Shown one piece after another: positions 1 to 7,113 of a DNA stretch of 52,513 nucleotides. The position numbers and the translations under genes were made by a program. The notes beneath the pieces were generated by a model. That model was not told where the DNA came from, searched no databases, and saw nothing but the letters and a program-made list of their open reading frames with translations. Location: contig JANXXL010000208.1 of assembly GCA_025350625.1 (NCBI GenBank), positions 1 through 52,513 of the forward strand, given 5' to 3'. The stretch comes from Bryobacterales bacterium (GTDB lineage: Bacteria; Acidobacteriota; Terriglobia; Bryobacterales; Bryobacteraceae). Position 1 is the first letter of the stretch; every line of letters starts with the position of its first letter.

Positions 1-93
1 ATAGGTGACTATTCCGGGCAATGCCGGCACGATCACCTGATACCCGCCTTCGGCCAGAGCCTCGTAAATGACGGTATAGCCGTATTCGGTCAT
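1..93 (-). CDS. HicB-family antitoxin, 5' part only (runs off the window)
   Basis: Only the first 31 codons are present; the gene continues beyond base 1. The peptide begins MTEYGYTVIYEALAEGGY and continues with a VPALPG segment. This is the usual N-terminal strand pattern of HicB/UPF0150 antitoxins, in which a partially degraded RNase-H-like fold neutralises the HicA mRNA interferase. The ATG at 93 is preceded by GGGGAGGATC, a strong ribosome-binding site, which fixes the start. HicB normally sits next to hicA, but no hicA lies downstream of base 93 on the right, so the partner, if any, is outside the window. The next genes are other toxin-antitoxin modules, so this belongs to a small TA cluster. 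The family call rests on a short peptide. Confidence 0.7.
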   Translation of the reverse strand, partial: MTEYGYTVIYEALAEGGYQVIVPALPGIVTY

Positions 94-137
94 AAGAGAT
101 CCTCCCCATTTTAGTTTAGCTGGACCGCAGGGCGAAC

Positions 138-830
138 CTACCCGAACAGCGTTTCAATCGAGAGAGCGCGCATGTCCGGCACCAGAATGTCAGGAGCGTG
201 CTGCGCCAATTCCGCGGCTCCGATCAGTCCTGTGGCCACGGCCACCGAGCGCACGCCGTGCGCCTTGGCCGCGCGAATGTCGTTGGGATGATCGCCGAGG
301 AGCACGACAGTACTCGCGTAATCAATCCATCCTTCGCGGCGCGCGTGGCGCAGAGCTATCTCGACTAGTCCGGCACGGTCGCGAGCCAATTCGGCGAAAG
401 CGCCGAAGCGGAGATAGCGGCGCAGTCCAGCACGCTCCATCTTAGTCCAGCCGATGCGGGTCAGGTTCCCGGTCACGAGGCCTGCCGGGATGCCTCGCCG
501 CCAGAGTTTATAGAGCAGCATCCGCGCTCCCGGGCAAACTCTGCGGCGAAGATCGGGGCAGGTGCGCACGTAGGCGCGTTGCGCGTGTTCCACAATCCGC
601 GGCATCTCGCGGCGGATCAGCGCGGCGGACGCGCCCTCCCGCCGCAGCATGGCCGTGAGGATATCGCGGTCGAGCATTCCGGCAACTGAGATGCCGTCAG
701 TCGTAGTTGCAATACCGGTTGCTTTCTTCACGGCCGCCACGAGAGCTTCTCGATGATGCGCACCCGCGCGCCGCAGTAGGGTGCCGTCGATATCGAAAAG
801 GACCAGGGCTTTGGGAGGCGATTGGGACAC
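138..830 (-). CDS. HAD-superfamily hydrolase (phosphoglycolate-phosphatase-like)
   Basis: About 230 residues. Motif I is FDIDGTLL near the N-terminus, with the nucleophile and acid/base aspartates two residues apart. A helical cap follows (roughly residues 20-90), then motif II in GLVTGN and motif IV in LLGDHPNDIRAA. This is the complete set for a cap-type HAD phosphatase acting on a small phosphorylated substrate in the cytoplasm. The substrate cannot be read from sequence; phosphoglycolate or a similar compound is a family guess. I chose the GTG at 830 because it sits just before the conserved core and follows a GGAAGA site. ATG codons at 872 or 893 would extend the protein into the divergent nucleotidyltransferase gene. 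It is flanked by toxin-antitoxin genes but shows no sign of being one. Confidence 0.8.
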   Translation of the reverse strand: MSQSPPKALVLFDIDGTLLRRAGAHHREALVAAVKKATGIATTTDGISVAGMLDRDILTAMLRREGASAALIRREMPRIVEHAQRAYVRTCPDLRRRVCPGARMLLYKLWRRGIPAGLVTGNLTRIGWTKMERAGLRRYLRFGAFAELARDRAGLVEIALRHARREGWIDYASTVVLLGDHPNDIRAAKAHGVRSVAVATGLIGAAELAQHAPDILVPDMRALSIETLFG

Positions 831-874
831 GTCTTCCAATATACGGTTGTGGCACACTGGTTCTGGAACCATAC

Positions 875-1240
875 ATGGCCACAGGGCACGCAATATTCGA
901 GCCTTCTTCCCTGAAAGTCCCCGCGGCTGGCAATCCGACTCTCACCGAACTCGTGCGCAGGTTAGTGAAAGCATACGGCCCTTTGCGGATTTACCTGTTC
1001 GGCTCGATGGCGAGAGGGGACGGCGGTCCAGACAGTGACTTTGATCTCATGGTGATTGTGCCCGACAACGCCCCTCCGGAGATGCAGCGCAGCCGCCTGG
1101 CGTATCGGGCACTGCGAGGCACCGCTACCGCAGCCGACGTGGTGGTCTGGCCCAAGTCGAGTTTCGAACGCCGAGCCCGCGTCCCCGCGTCGCTTCCCGC
1201 AACGGTAGCGCGCGAAGGCGTGCTCATCTATGGCGCTTGA
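875..1240 (+). CDS. MNT-type nucleotidyltransferase-domain antitoxin (MntA-like)
   Basis: 121 residues. The core reads YLFGSMARG followed by SDFDLMV, giving the GSx10DxD signature of minimal nucleotidyltransferases, with both metal-binding aspartates present. In characterised MNT/HEPN modules the MntA protein adds AMP to the HEPN RNase toxin and so inactivates it. The gene overlaps the start of the next gene (HEPN) by 11 bases, as expected for a co-translated pair. The reading frame stays open upstream to 707, but that part lies antisense to the HAD gene and has no family resemblance, so I use the ATG at 875. Its partner is frameshifted, so this antitoxin may now be solitary. Confidence 0.82.
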   Translation: MATGHAIFEPSSLKVPAAGNPTLTELVRRLVKAYGPLRIYLFGSMARGDGGPDSDFDLMVIVPDNAPPEMQRSRLAYRALRGTATAADVVVWPKSSFERRARVPASLPATVAREGVLIYGA

Positions 1241-1644
1241 TCCAGAACTGGTGGCGGAGACGCGAGGCTGGATGGTCAAGGCCGCGCATGACCTGCGCGC
1301 CGCGGATCGCTCTGGCTGCCACATTACCACCGCTTAATGAGGAAGCCGTCTTTCACTGCCAGCAGGCTGCGGAGAAAGCGATCAAGGGATTCCTCGCGTG
1401 GCACGGCCAGGCTTTTCGCAAAACCCACAACCTGGAAGAGACTGGTGAACAGTGTCTGGCTATCGATCTGTCCTTGCGCGGGGCGGTCGACCGGGCCGTG
1501 CCGCTGAGCGAATACGCGTGGAAATTCCGTTATCCAGGCGTACTGTCTAATCCTGACTCCGCAGAGACCGCTGAGGCATTGGCGGCTGCACAGGAAATCG
1601 TGGCGGCTATCGCGGGTCGCTTGCCTGCTGAAGTGATTGGCTGA
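1230..1644 (+). pseudogene. HEPN-domain toxin, frameshifted (partner of the MNT antitoxin)
   Basis: The natural start is the ATG at 1230, overlapping the MNT gene. It reads MALDPELVAETRGW and continues through VKAAHDLRAAD in that frame, then stops at TAA 1335-1337. The rest of the domain continues in the +1 frame from about 1300: IALAATLPPLNEEAVFHCQQ, then AAEKAIKGFL and RKTHNLEE, ending at 1644. Joined, the two halves make one normal HEPN domain of about 137 residues. A single extra base (or two lost bases) near 1300-1310 explains it. The joint has no obvious slippery heptamer, so a mutation or sequencing error is more likely than programmed frameshifting. HEPN toxins of this type cleave RNA; as read, the product would be inactive. 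Its 3' end overlaps the convergent HigA gene by 38 bases. Confidence 0.75.
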
Positions 1645-1951
1645 CCGCATTCGTTTCCACGCGTCGCACTTTCACTTTCACCTCGACGCGCGATCCCAAC
1701 CGGTTGATAATCGACATAAGCCGATCGACCGTGAAGCGCCCAAGGTCGGCATTACGAATGCGCGAGAAGTCAGCCGCCGCCGTTCCCGTGCGGCCATGCG
1801 CGGCGCGCACGCTCAAATTTCCCCGATCGAGACACTTGATGATTTCAGCTGCCAGGATCGCCTTGAACTGCTCAACGTCCGCGTTCTCATGTCCCAGATC
1901 GCGAAAGACATTCCCGCTGCCGCGCGTCACTTCCGGACTCTTCGTTTTCAT
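1607..1951 (-). CDS. HigA-like XRE antitoxin (HTH_37 type)
   Basis: 114 residues. It begins with a short tail containing NVFRDLGHENAD. This leads into a helix-turn-helix of the HTH_37/HigA2 class (roughly residues 35-85, with RAAHGRTG and SRIRNADLGRF), then a strand segment SRVEVKVKV. Proteins of this class bind and neutralise a Gp49/RelE-like toxin and repress their own promoter. The start codon overlaps the stop of the toxin gene upstream by four bases (1948-1951), giving the toxin-first order typical of higBA. The likely DNA target is the palindrome at 2326-2343 in front of the toxin. The C-terminus overlaps the end of the convergent HEPN gene. Confidence 0.85.
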   Translation of the reverse strand: MKTKSPEVTRGSGNVFRDLGHENADVEQFKAILAAEIIKCLDRGNLSVRAAHGRTGTAAADFSRIRNADLGRFTVDRLMSIINRLGSRVEVKVKVRRVETNAVSQSLQQASDPR

Positions 1952-2304
1952 TCCAACATCTCCTTCAAATTTCGCAAACGGTCTTCGATTAGATCGATTT
2001 CGCGTTTGGGGGTCTTGATTCCTTGCGTGGATTTTTTTTGAAACGTGTGGATCACCCAGATTTCTTGACTCAGTTGTACGGCATATACGACGCGAAATGC
2101 ATTACCTCGGAACGGCAGAGCAATCTCAAACACACCGGAACCCATGCCGCGCAAGGGCTTCGCGAGATCTGCTTTGCCACCCTCCGCTGCGATTGTAAGG
2201 GCGGCAAGACAGATCGACTTCGCGCCTTTCGGGAAGGTCTCAAATTCTTTGAGCGCCGCTTTGATCCATGAAACGGGACGAGTTTTCCCGGTCACTGCTT
2301 TCAA
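1948..2304 (-). CDS. HigB-like toxin (Gp49/DUF891, RelE-ParE fold)
   Basis: 118 residues. It contains KEFETFPKGAK, then a beta-rich core (GVFEIALPFRGNAFRVVYAV), a hydrophobic strand around EIWVIHTFQKKS and a C-terminal helix with KREIDLIEDRL. This is the standard layout of phage-derived Gp49-like (PF05973) toxins. They have the RelE fold and cleave mRNA, usually on the ribosome. The arginines and the FQKKS lysines are where the family keeps its basic catalytic surface. The start is a TTG at 2304; a GTG three codons later is an alternative. No strong ribosome-binding site is visible, which would keep toxin synthesis low. It is the first gene of a two-gene operon with the HTH antitoxin. Confidence 0.83.
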   Translation of the reverse strand: MKAVTGKTRPVSWIKAALKEFETFPKGAKSICLAALTIAAEGGKADLAKPLRGMGSGVFEIALPFRGNAFRVVYAVQLSQEIWVIHTFQKKSTQGIKTPKREIDLIEDRLRNLKEMLE

Positions 2305-2325
2305 GCTAGTTCATACACTCTGTAT

Positions 2326-2351
2326 GTTGTCATATTTGACAACGGTTGTCA
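2326..2351 (-). promoter_or_regulatory. Palindromic operator upstream of the higBA-like operon
   Basis: Bases 2326-2332 (GTTGTCA) and 2337-2343 (TGACAAC) are a perfect 7-base inverted repeat with a 4-base spacer. A third half-site, GTTGTCA, follows at 2345-2351. The block lies 22-47 bases upstream of the toxin start and also supplies TTGACA-like hexamers on the minus strand. It is the expected place and form for a HigA autorepression site. Binding is inferred, not shown. Confidence 0.6.
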
Positions 2352-2469
2352 AGAACTTCAGCCCTACCGGCCAAACTAATCAGTTGAGGTGTCTGGTATG
2401 CCCTAGAGTCGTCCGTGTCGGCGACCAATCCATCACCCCTTTTCCCATCGGCTGCTAGAATAACGGTGA

Positions 2470-2973
2470 ATGCAAGTCTTGCAGGCGGGCCCGCATAAAT
2501 TATTACTGCTAGAACTGGACCGCGAGTTCATCGAGAACATTGCGCGCCAGGCCGGGTTCGAGTTTCGCTTCGAAGAAGAGTCGCGGCGCGTGCTGCTCGA
2601 CCTTAACGCGGAGACCCGGCAAGCGCCCCTGCTGCTCTTCGACGCTGCCGATCCCGCCAACCTCGGTTGGTTTTCGCGCTGCCAGTTTTATGTGGACGGA
2701 AGCAGCGGTGCGGTGCTGCAGACTCCCATTCAACTTGCGAATCAGCGCGACCGCAGCGGGCGGGCGCTGCCCTATTCGGTCCGGCTGCAGATTAATAAGG
2801 AGCTGCCGGCGTCCTTCCGGCTTCCTAACAAAGCCCCGGTGACCGAGCAGACCGTGTATTCGGTGCTCTTCAATTTCTTGAACGCGCTGCTGAATACCGG
2901 CGTCGGAGTATGCGGCGGGCCGGTGGTGCAGGCGCTCGCGGGGCGCACGGAACCGCAGGGGAATCGGAATTAA
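2470..2973 (+). CDS. Conserved hypothetical protein, first gene of the ferredoxin cluster
   Basis: 167 residues, not recognised. It has no signal peptide or membrane segment. The N-terminal half is rich in charged and aromatic residues (LLLLELDREFIENIARQAGF, then FRFEEESRR). The C-terminal third has a hydrophobic amphipathic stretch (TVYSVLFNFLNALLNTGVGV) and a GGP motif. It is followed after one base by the AhpD-like gene, so the two are very likely co-transcribed and perhaps translationally coupled. The start ATG at 2470 lacks a clear ribosome-binding site. The neighbours suggest a role in the same redox pathway, but nothing in the protein itself names a function. Confidence 0.6.
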   Translation: MQVLQAGPHKLLLLELDREFIENIARQAGFEFRFEEESRRVLLDLNAETRQAPLLLFDAADPANLGWFSRCQFYVDGSSGAVLQTPIQLANQRDRSGRALPYSVRLQINKELPASFRLPNKAPVTEQTVYSVLFNFLNALLNTGVGVCGGPVVQALAGRTEPQGNRN

Positions 2974-2974
2974 C

Positions 2975-3370
2975 TTGGCCACGCTGGGATATATCGAATA
3001 CGCGGACGCGCCGCCCGAAGTGAAGGCCGTGTACGACGACATCATGACCACGCGGCAGACCGACTACATCAACAATTTCTGGAAGGCGCTGGCGCATGAT
3101 CCGGTGACGCTGCGCCGGACCTGGGAATCGGTCAAACAGGTTATGGCGCCGGGTGCGCTTGATTCGCTGACTAAGGAAATGGTCTACCTGGCTGTTTCGA
3201 CCAGCAATCAATGCGGCTACTGCATCGCTTCGCATACCGCGGCGGCGCGCAAGGCGGGCATGTCGGACACGCAGTTCGCCGAGCTGATGGCCGTGGTCGG
3301 GATGGCGAACGAAACCAATCGCCTGGTCTCGGGCTACCAAGTAGAGATCGACGAGCGCTTCCGCACCTGA
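2975..3370 (+). CDS. Carboxymuconolactone decarboxylase / AhpD-like protein
   Basis: 131 residues, all-helical by composition. The central signature is CGYCIASHTAAARKAG: a CxxC pair followed by a histidine three residues later, as in AhpD-type alkylhydroperoxidase members of the carboxymuconolactone decarboxylase family. In AhpD the two cysteines and the histidine carry peroxidase and electron-relay activity; many family members lack a known substrate. The start is a TTG at 2975, one base after the previous stop, since no closer ATG precedes the conserved N-terminus. The next two genes encode a ferredoxin and its reductase, so a peroxidase or oxygenase-support role fed by that electron chain is possible but unproven. 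Confidence 0.85.
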   Translation: MATLGYIEYADAPPEVKAVYDDIMTTRQTDYINNFWKALAHDPVTLRRTWESVKQVMAPGALDSLTKEMVYLAVSTSNQCGYCIASHTAAARKAGMSDTQFAELMAVVGMANETNRLVSGYQVEIDERFRT

Positions 3371-3379
3371 ATTCACTAC

Positions 3380-3703
3380 ATGCCCAACGTTACTTACATC
3401 TCATTTACCGGCGAGACCACTACCATCGATGTGTCCCTGGGCACTACTGTCATGGAGAACGCCATCAAGAACGGCATCGACGGCATTGTCGCCGAGTGCG
3501 GCGGCGCGATGATGTGCGCCACCTGCCATGTGTACGTCGATCCCGCGTTCATCGACCGGCTCGATCCCATCGGCGAAGAACAGGATGAGATGCTGGGTGC
3601 GACCGCGGCTGAGCGCAAGCCCAACAGCCGGCTGAGCTGCCAGATCCACATGAAGCCGCAACTCGCAGGGCTGATCGTGCGCATGCCCGAACGGCAGACG
3701 TAG
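3380..3703 (+). CDS. [2Fe-2S] ferredoxin (adrenodoxin/putidaredoxin type)
   Basis: 107 residues, the usual family length. The cluster ligands are CGGAMMCATC (Cx5Cx2C) and a fourth cysteine in RLSCQI about 37 residues later. The acidic helix between them (DEMLGATAAER) is the surface that docks to reductase and P450 partners in this family. It should pass single electrons in the cytoplasm from the FAD reductase encoded 10 bases downstream to a terminal oxygenase. No cytochrome P450 or Rieske oxygenase gene is present in this window, so the acceptor is unknown. It lies in an uninterrupted forward cluster. Confidence 0.93.
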   Translation: MPNVTYISFTGETTTIDVSLGTTVMENAIKNGIDGIVAECGGAMMCATCHVYVDPAFIDRLDPIGEEQDEMLGATAAERKPNSRLSCQIHMKPQLAGLIVRMPERQT

Positions 3704-3713
3704 GCGCGTCTCA

Positions 3714-4931
3714 ATGCAGCCTGGGGTGGTGATCGTGGGCGGTGGGCAGGCGGGCCTTGAAGCCGCTGCCGCGCTGCGCACGCAAGGGTACGAAGGCACG
3801 GTCACACTGATCTGCGAGGAACCGCATGCGCCCTATCAGCGGCCTCCGCTATCCAAGGATTTTCTCACCGGCAAGCAGGAAGCCGACAGCGTGTTTCTGC
3901 GGGCGCTGGCGTATTACGAGAAGCAGCGCATCGACCTGGTCCTGGGGGAACGGGCTACCGAGATCAACCGTGGCGCGAAACTGGTGCATCTGGCCGGGGG
4001 CGGGACTATCGGCTACGCGCAGTTAATTCTGGCAGTCGGCGCGCGCAACCGGCCGCTACCGGTCTCGGGCGCGCAGCATGCGCTCCATCTGCGGACGCTC
4101 GACGAAGCGGTGACTCTGAAGCAGCGCCTGGCCGAATCGCGGCAGCATGTAGTCGTGATCGGCGGCGGATTCATCGGTCTGGAGGTCACGGCGGCAGCGC
4201 GTGCAGCCGGGAAACCAGTAACGGTGATAGAAGCCGCGCAGCGCTTGATGGCGCGGGCGGTTGCACCGGTTTTGTCGGATTTCTTTTTGGACGTGCATCG
4301 TGCCGAGGGGGCGGAAGTACTGCTGAATAGCACCGTGGCAGAGGTGCGCACGGACGGCGTGATTCTTGCCGATGGCCGCCGCGTCCCCGCGGACCTGGTG
4401 GTCGCGGGCATAGGCGTGATCCCCAATACGCAACTGGCGCGGGATGCGGGCCTCACAGTGAATGACGGCATTGAGGTGAACGAATTTCTGCGCAACAGCG
4501 ATCCCGAAATATACGCGATCGGGGATTGCGCCAATCATCCCAATATTTTCGCCGGCGGACGCGCGCGGCTTGAATCCGTGCAAAATGCGGTGGATCAGGC
4601 GAAGTGCGTGGCGTGCGCCATCACGGGTCACCCAGGACCTTATCGCGACGTTCCCTGGTTCTGGACCGATCAGTATGAGATTCGCTTCCAGATGGCCGGG
4701 CTGTCAGTGGGTCAGGATGAATCAGTCGTCCGGGGACGCATCGAAGAGCGTAAATTCTCGGTGTTTTATTTTAAGCAGGGAAAGATGGTGGCGGTAGATT
4801 CCGTGAACCGCTTCGGCGACCACATCACCGCGAGAAAAATGTTGGCGGCCGGTATCCCGCTCACGCCCGGTCAGGCGGCCGATGAGACTTTGGATCTGAA
4901 GCAACTGGCTGCAGCCCATAGCGCGGGGTAG
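3714..4931 (+). CDS. FAD-dependent ferredoxin reductase (putidaredoxin-reductase type)
   Basis: 405 residues. The N-terminal FAD-binding fold is VIVGGGQAG (residues 5-13), followed by YQRPPLSKDFLTG, typical of this class. The second dinucleotide fold is VVIGGGFIGLE (about 144-154) for NAD(P)H, followed by an acidic residue in VTVIEA that suggests NADH preference. The FAD-site motif EIYAIGDCANHPN lies near residue 265, and a C-terminal reductase domain follows. It transfers electrons from NAD(P)H to the adjacent [2Fe-2S] ferredoxin. The start is close behind the ferredoxin stop with only a weak ribosome-binding site, consistent with coupling. The family also includes rhodocoxin and terpredoxin reductases. 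Confidence 0.92.
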   Translation: MQPGVVIVGGGQAGLEAAAALRTQGYEGTVTLICEEPHAPYQRPPLSKDFLTGKQEADSVFLRALAYYEKQRIDLVLGERATEINRGAKLVHLAGGGTIGYAQLILAVGARNRPLPVSGAQHALHLRTLDEAVTLKQRLAESRQHVVVIGGGFIGLEVTAAARAAGKPVTVIEAAQRLMARAVAPVLSDFFLDVHRAEGAEVLLNSTVAEVRTDGVILADGRRVPADLVVAGIGVIPNTQLARDAGLTVNDGIEVNEFLRNSDPEIYAIGDCANHPNIFAGGRARLESVQNAVDQAKCVACAITGHPGPYRDVPWFWTDQYEIRFQMAGLSVGQDESVVRGRIEERKFSVFYFKQGKMVAVDSVNRFGDHITARKMLAAGIPLTPGQAADETLDLKQLAAAHSAG

Positions 4932-4979
4932 TGCCGCAGAGCCATCCCGGCGCGCGCCGCTTCATGCTAGCGTGGCAGT

Positions 4980-5585
4980 ATGAAACGCACCGTTCTGTTC
5001 GCACTGTTTTCTTTTTGTGCGGGAGCGGCGGAGATCCCCAAGGGTACGCACGTGCTCCTGCGCATGCTGAATTCTATAAGCACCCGCACCGCCGCCGAAG
5101 GCACCCAGGTCTATCTGCAAACCGTCACTCCGGTCGCAATTAACGGCGAAATCGTGCTTCCGCCGGGCACCTATGTGCAGGGCTCGGTCTCGCACGCGAA
5201 GCGCAGCGGACGCGTGAAGGGACGCGCGGAGCTGGGCATTCGCCTGGAAACCCTGACCTTCGCGGGCGGCAAGGCGCAGAAGATTTCGCCTCGCTTGAGC
5301 GCAGTGGATTCGGGCGACACCGGTCAAAAAGTGGACGAAAACGAGAGTCTGGTGAAGCAATCGTCCACGGTGGGGAAGGATGCGGCTCAAGTAGCGATCC
5401 TGGCGGGCAGCGGAGCGGCGATCGGCGGGCTGGCGGATCGCACTTTCAAGGGCGCCGGGATTGGCGCGGGCGCGGGAACGGTAGTAGGACTGGCCGCGGC
5501 GCTTCTCACACGGGGAAATGAAGTGGAATTACACCAGGGAAGCACGCTAGATGTGGTGTTCGACAGGGACGTCGTGATTGAATAG
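4980..5585 (+). CDS. Secreted protein with glycine-zipper segment, unknown function
   Basis: 201 residues. A short signal peptide (KRTVLFALFSFCAGAAE) is followed by a beta-rich domain that includes TYVQGSVSHAKRSGRVKGRA. A small-residue segment around AILAGSGAAIGG and GAGIGAGAGTVVGLAAALL resembles glycine-zipper membrane motifs. The C-terminus ends in a strand-like piece, LDVVFDRDVVIE. The pattern recalls the C-terminal domain of TrbI/VirB10-like proteins and small acidobacterial envelope proteins, but I cannot assign a family. It starts 48 bases after the reductase and ends 17 bases before the convergent adaptor gene. Periplasmic or outer-membrane location is inferred from the signal. Confidence 0.7.
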   Translation: MKRTVLFALFSFCAGAAEIPKGTHVLLRMLNSISTRTAAEGTQVYLQTVTPVAINGEIVLPPGTYVQGSVSHAKRSGRVKGRAELGIRLETLTFAGGKAQKISPRLSAVDSGDTGQKVDENESLVKQSSTVGKDAAQVAILAGSGAAIGGLADRTFKGAGIGAGAGTVVGLAAALLTRGNEVELHQGSTLDVVFDRDVVIE

Positions 5586-5602
5586 CCAGCTAGACGTCAG
5601 GA

Positions 5603-6976
5603 TTACGACTGCTTCTTCTTGAAGCTGCCGCCATTCTTTTTGTCGCCGCTTGCACCCGCAGGATCGGCGGCATCGCCAGTCTTGGTCCCGCCGCCGGTGA
5701 GCGCTGCGCCATGGCCTCCGCTTTCGCCGGGAACGGTCACCGCGCTGCCGGGCGCTAATCGTAACTGGCCCTGTGTAACCACGATCTCCCCCTCGGAGAG
5801 CCCTTTATCCACCACCAGCTCGCTTTCGCGGCGCAGTCCGACGGTGATGGGGCGTACCTCGGCGGTGCGGTTATCGGCCACTACATAAACATAAGTGCCG
5901 TCCTGGCCGGTCTGCATCGCTTGAGTGGGAATCACCAAGGCGTTGGCTTGCGTGGACAACTTCAGCGTAACGTTCGCGTATTCGCCGGGCCACAATTTGC
6001 GCTGGGTGTTCTGGAAAGTGCCTTTCAGTTTGATGGTGCCGGTGGTGCTGTCGACATTGTTATCGACGAAGGTGAGGACACCATGTTCCGGATTGATTAG
6101 ATCGTCCTGACCAGCGGCCTCAACTGCAAGACGCGTGCCCGCCATGTAGCGCTGGATTTCCCCAAGACGGTTTTCAGGCACCGAGAAGGTCACGTAAATC
6201 GGCTGCACCTGCGCTATCGACAGCACTTCCGTCTGGTTTGCGGTAACGATATTTCCGGCTTTCACGGTTACATTGCCGGCACGCCCGTCGAGGGTGGAAT
6301 AAATGGTGGTGAAACTCAACTGAAGTTTGATGTTGGATAAATTGGCTGCGTCGGCCTGGATCTGCGCCTGAGCGCTCTCGATGGCAGCCTTGTCGGCTAA
6401 TACGAGTTGTGCCAATGCGTCGGCGTTGGATGCGAAACGATCCCGGTCATCGCGGGAAACCACGCCTTGCTGAAACAGGGCCAGGTAACGGTCGGCCTGC
6501 TCCTTGGCATACCTGTCATTGGCGGTATCGCGCGCGAGGTTGGCTTGCGCCTGACTTAACTGAGCGCGGTCGCGTGACATAGTTGCCTCGACCTGCGCTA
6601 CTTGCGCTTCGAAAGGACGGGGATCGATCTGAAACAGCTTTTGATTTTTGGCGACGTACTGGCCGTCTTCGATAAAGACTTCCTGAATCTGACCGCTGAC
6701 CTGGGGCCGCACGGAGACTGTGGAAAACGGCTCCGCATTGCCCACGGCCGCCATGTCAATGGGCACATTCTTGCGAACCACGCGGGCCACTTCAACCGGC
6801 ACGGGACCGGTATCGCCTCCGCCCTTGCCCTTTTTCTTATTCCCCTTCTTGCCGCCGGCGCCACCGTCTTGAGCAGCCGTTGGATCGGCCTTAGTGCAAC
6901 CTTCGAGCAGCAGCAACGAAACGGCCAAGCATGTTAATCCGAGGCCGGCTAACCCAACATTTCTACGGGGAAACAT
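5603..6976 (-). CDS. RND efflux periplasmic adaptor lipoprotein (MdtA/AcrA family)
   Basis: 457 residues. It has a lipoprotein signal with lipobox LLEGC near residue 26, then a low-complexity GGKKGNKKKGKGGG linker. The barrel-sandwich hybrid half-motif begins at VRPQVSGQIQEVFIEDGQYV. A long alpha-hairpin (about 130-215) precedes the second lipoyl half (LDGRAGNVTVKAGNIV), the beta-barrel and the membrane-proximal domain, and a Gly/Ala-rich tail ends the protein. It would bridge an inner-membrane RND pump to an outer-membrane channel. Unusually, no pump or TolC-like gene lies next to it: the neighbours are convergent on one side and the divergent lhr on the other. The pump may lie elsewhere in the genome. 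Confidence 0.9.
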   Translation of the reverse strand: MFPRRNVGLAGLGLTCLAVSLLLLEGCTKADPTAAQDGGAGGKKGNKKKGKGGGDTGPVPVEVARVVRKNVPIDMAAVGNAEPFSTVSVRPQVSGQIQEVFIEDGQYVAKNQKLFQIDPRPFEAQVAQVEATMSRDRAQLSQAQANLARDTANDRYAKEQADRYLALFQQGVVSRDDRDRFASNADALAQLVLADKAAIESAQAQIQADAANLSNIKLQLSFTTIYSTLDGRAGNVTVKAGNIVTANQTEVLSIAQVQPIYVTFSVPENRLGEIQRYMAGTRLAVEAAGQDDLINPEHGVLTFVDNNVDSTTGTIKLKGTFQNTQRKLWPGEYANVTLKLSTQANALVIPTQAMQTGQDGTYVYVVADNRTAEVRPITVGLRRESELVVDKGLSEGEIVVTQGQLRLAPGSAVTVPGESGGHGAALTGGGTKTGDAADPAGASGDKKNGGSFKKKQS

Positions 6977-7062
6977 AATTTAGATTCACGCGATTCAAAT
7001 GCCTTCAATTCAGTGCACGGTTCCGTCCGGGAGAAGACGCTTTAGCTTACCATAATCAATCG

Positions 7063-7091
7063 TTTCCAGATGGCCAAGGGCACGCTATGCT
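7063..7091 (+). promoter_or_regulatory. Possible sigma70 promoter of lhr
   Basis: TTTCCA (7063-7068), a 17-base spacer and TATGCT (7086-7091) lie 23 bases before the lhr start. Each hexamer matches four of six consensus bases. It is a weak prediction, made by eye. Confidence 0.3.
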
Positions 7092-7113
7092 AAAAGATAG
7101 GGCGTCTTAATCT

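Noticed and set aside
707..874. Longer open frame upstream of the MNT gene
   Set aside because: It is antisense to the HAD gene, has no family resemblance, and the MNT domain begins after the ATG at 875.
1295..1337. Programmed frameshift in the HEPN gene
   Set aside because: No slippery heptamer or downstream pseudoknot is evident, so mutation or sequencing error is simpler.
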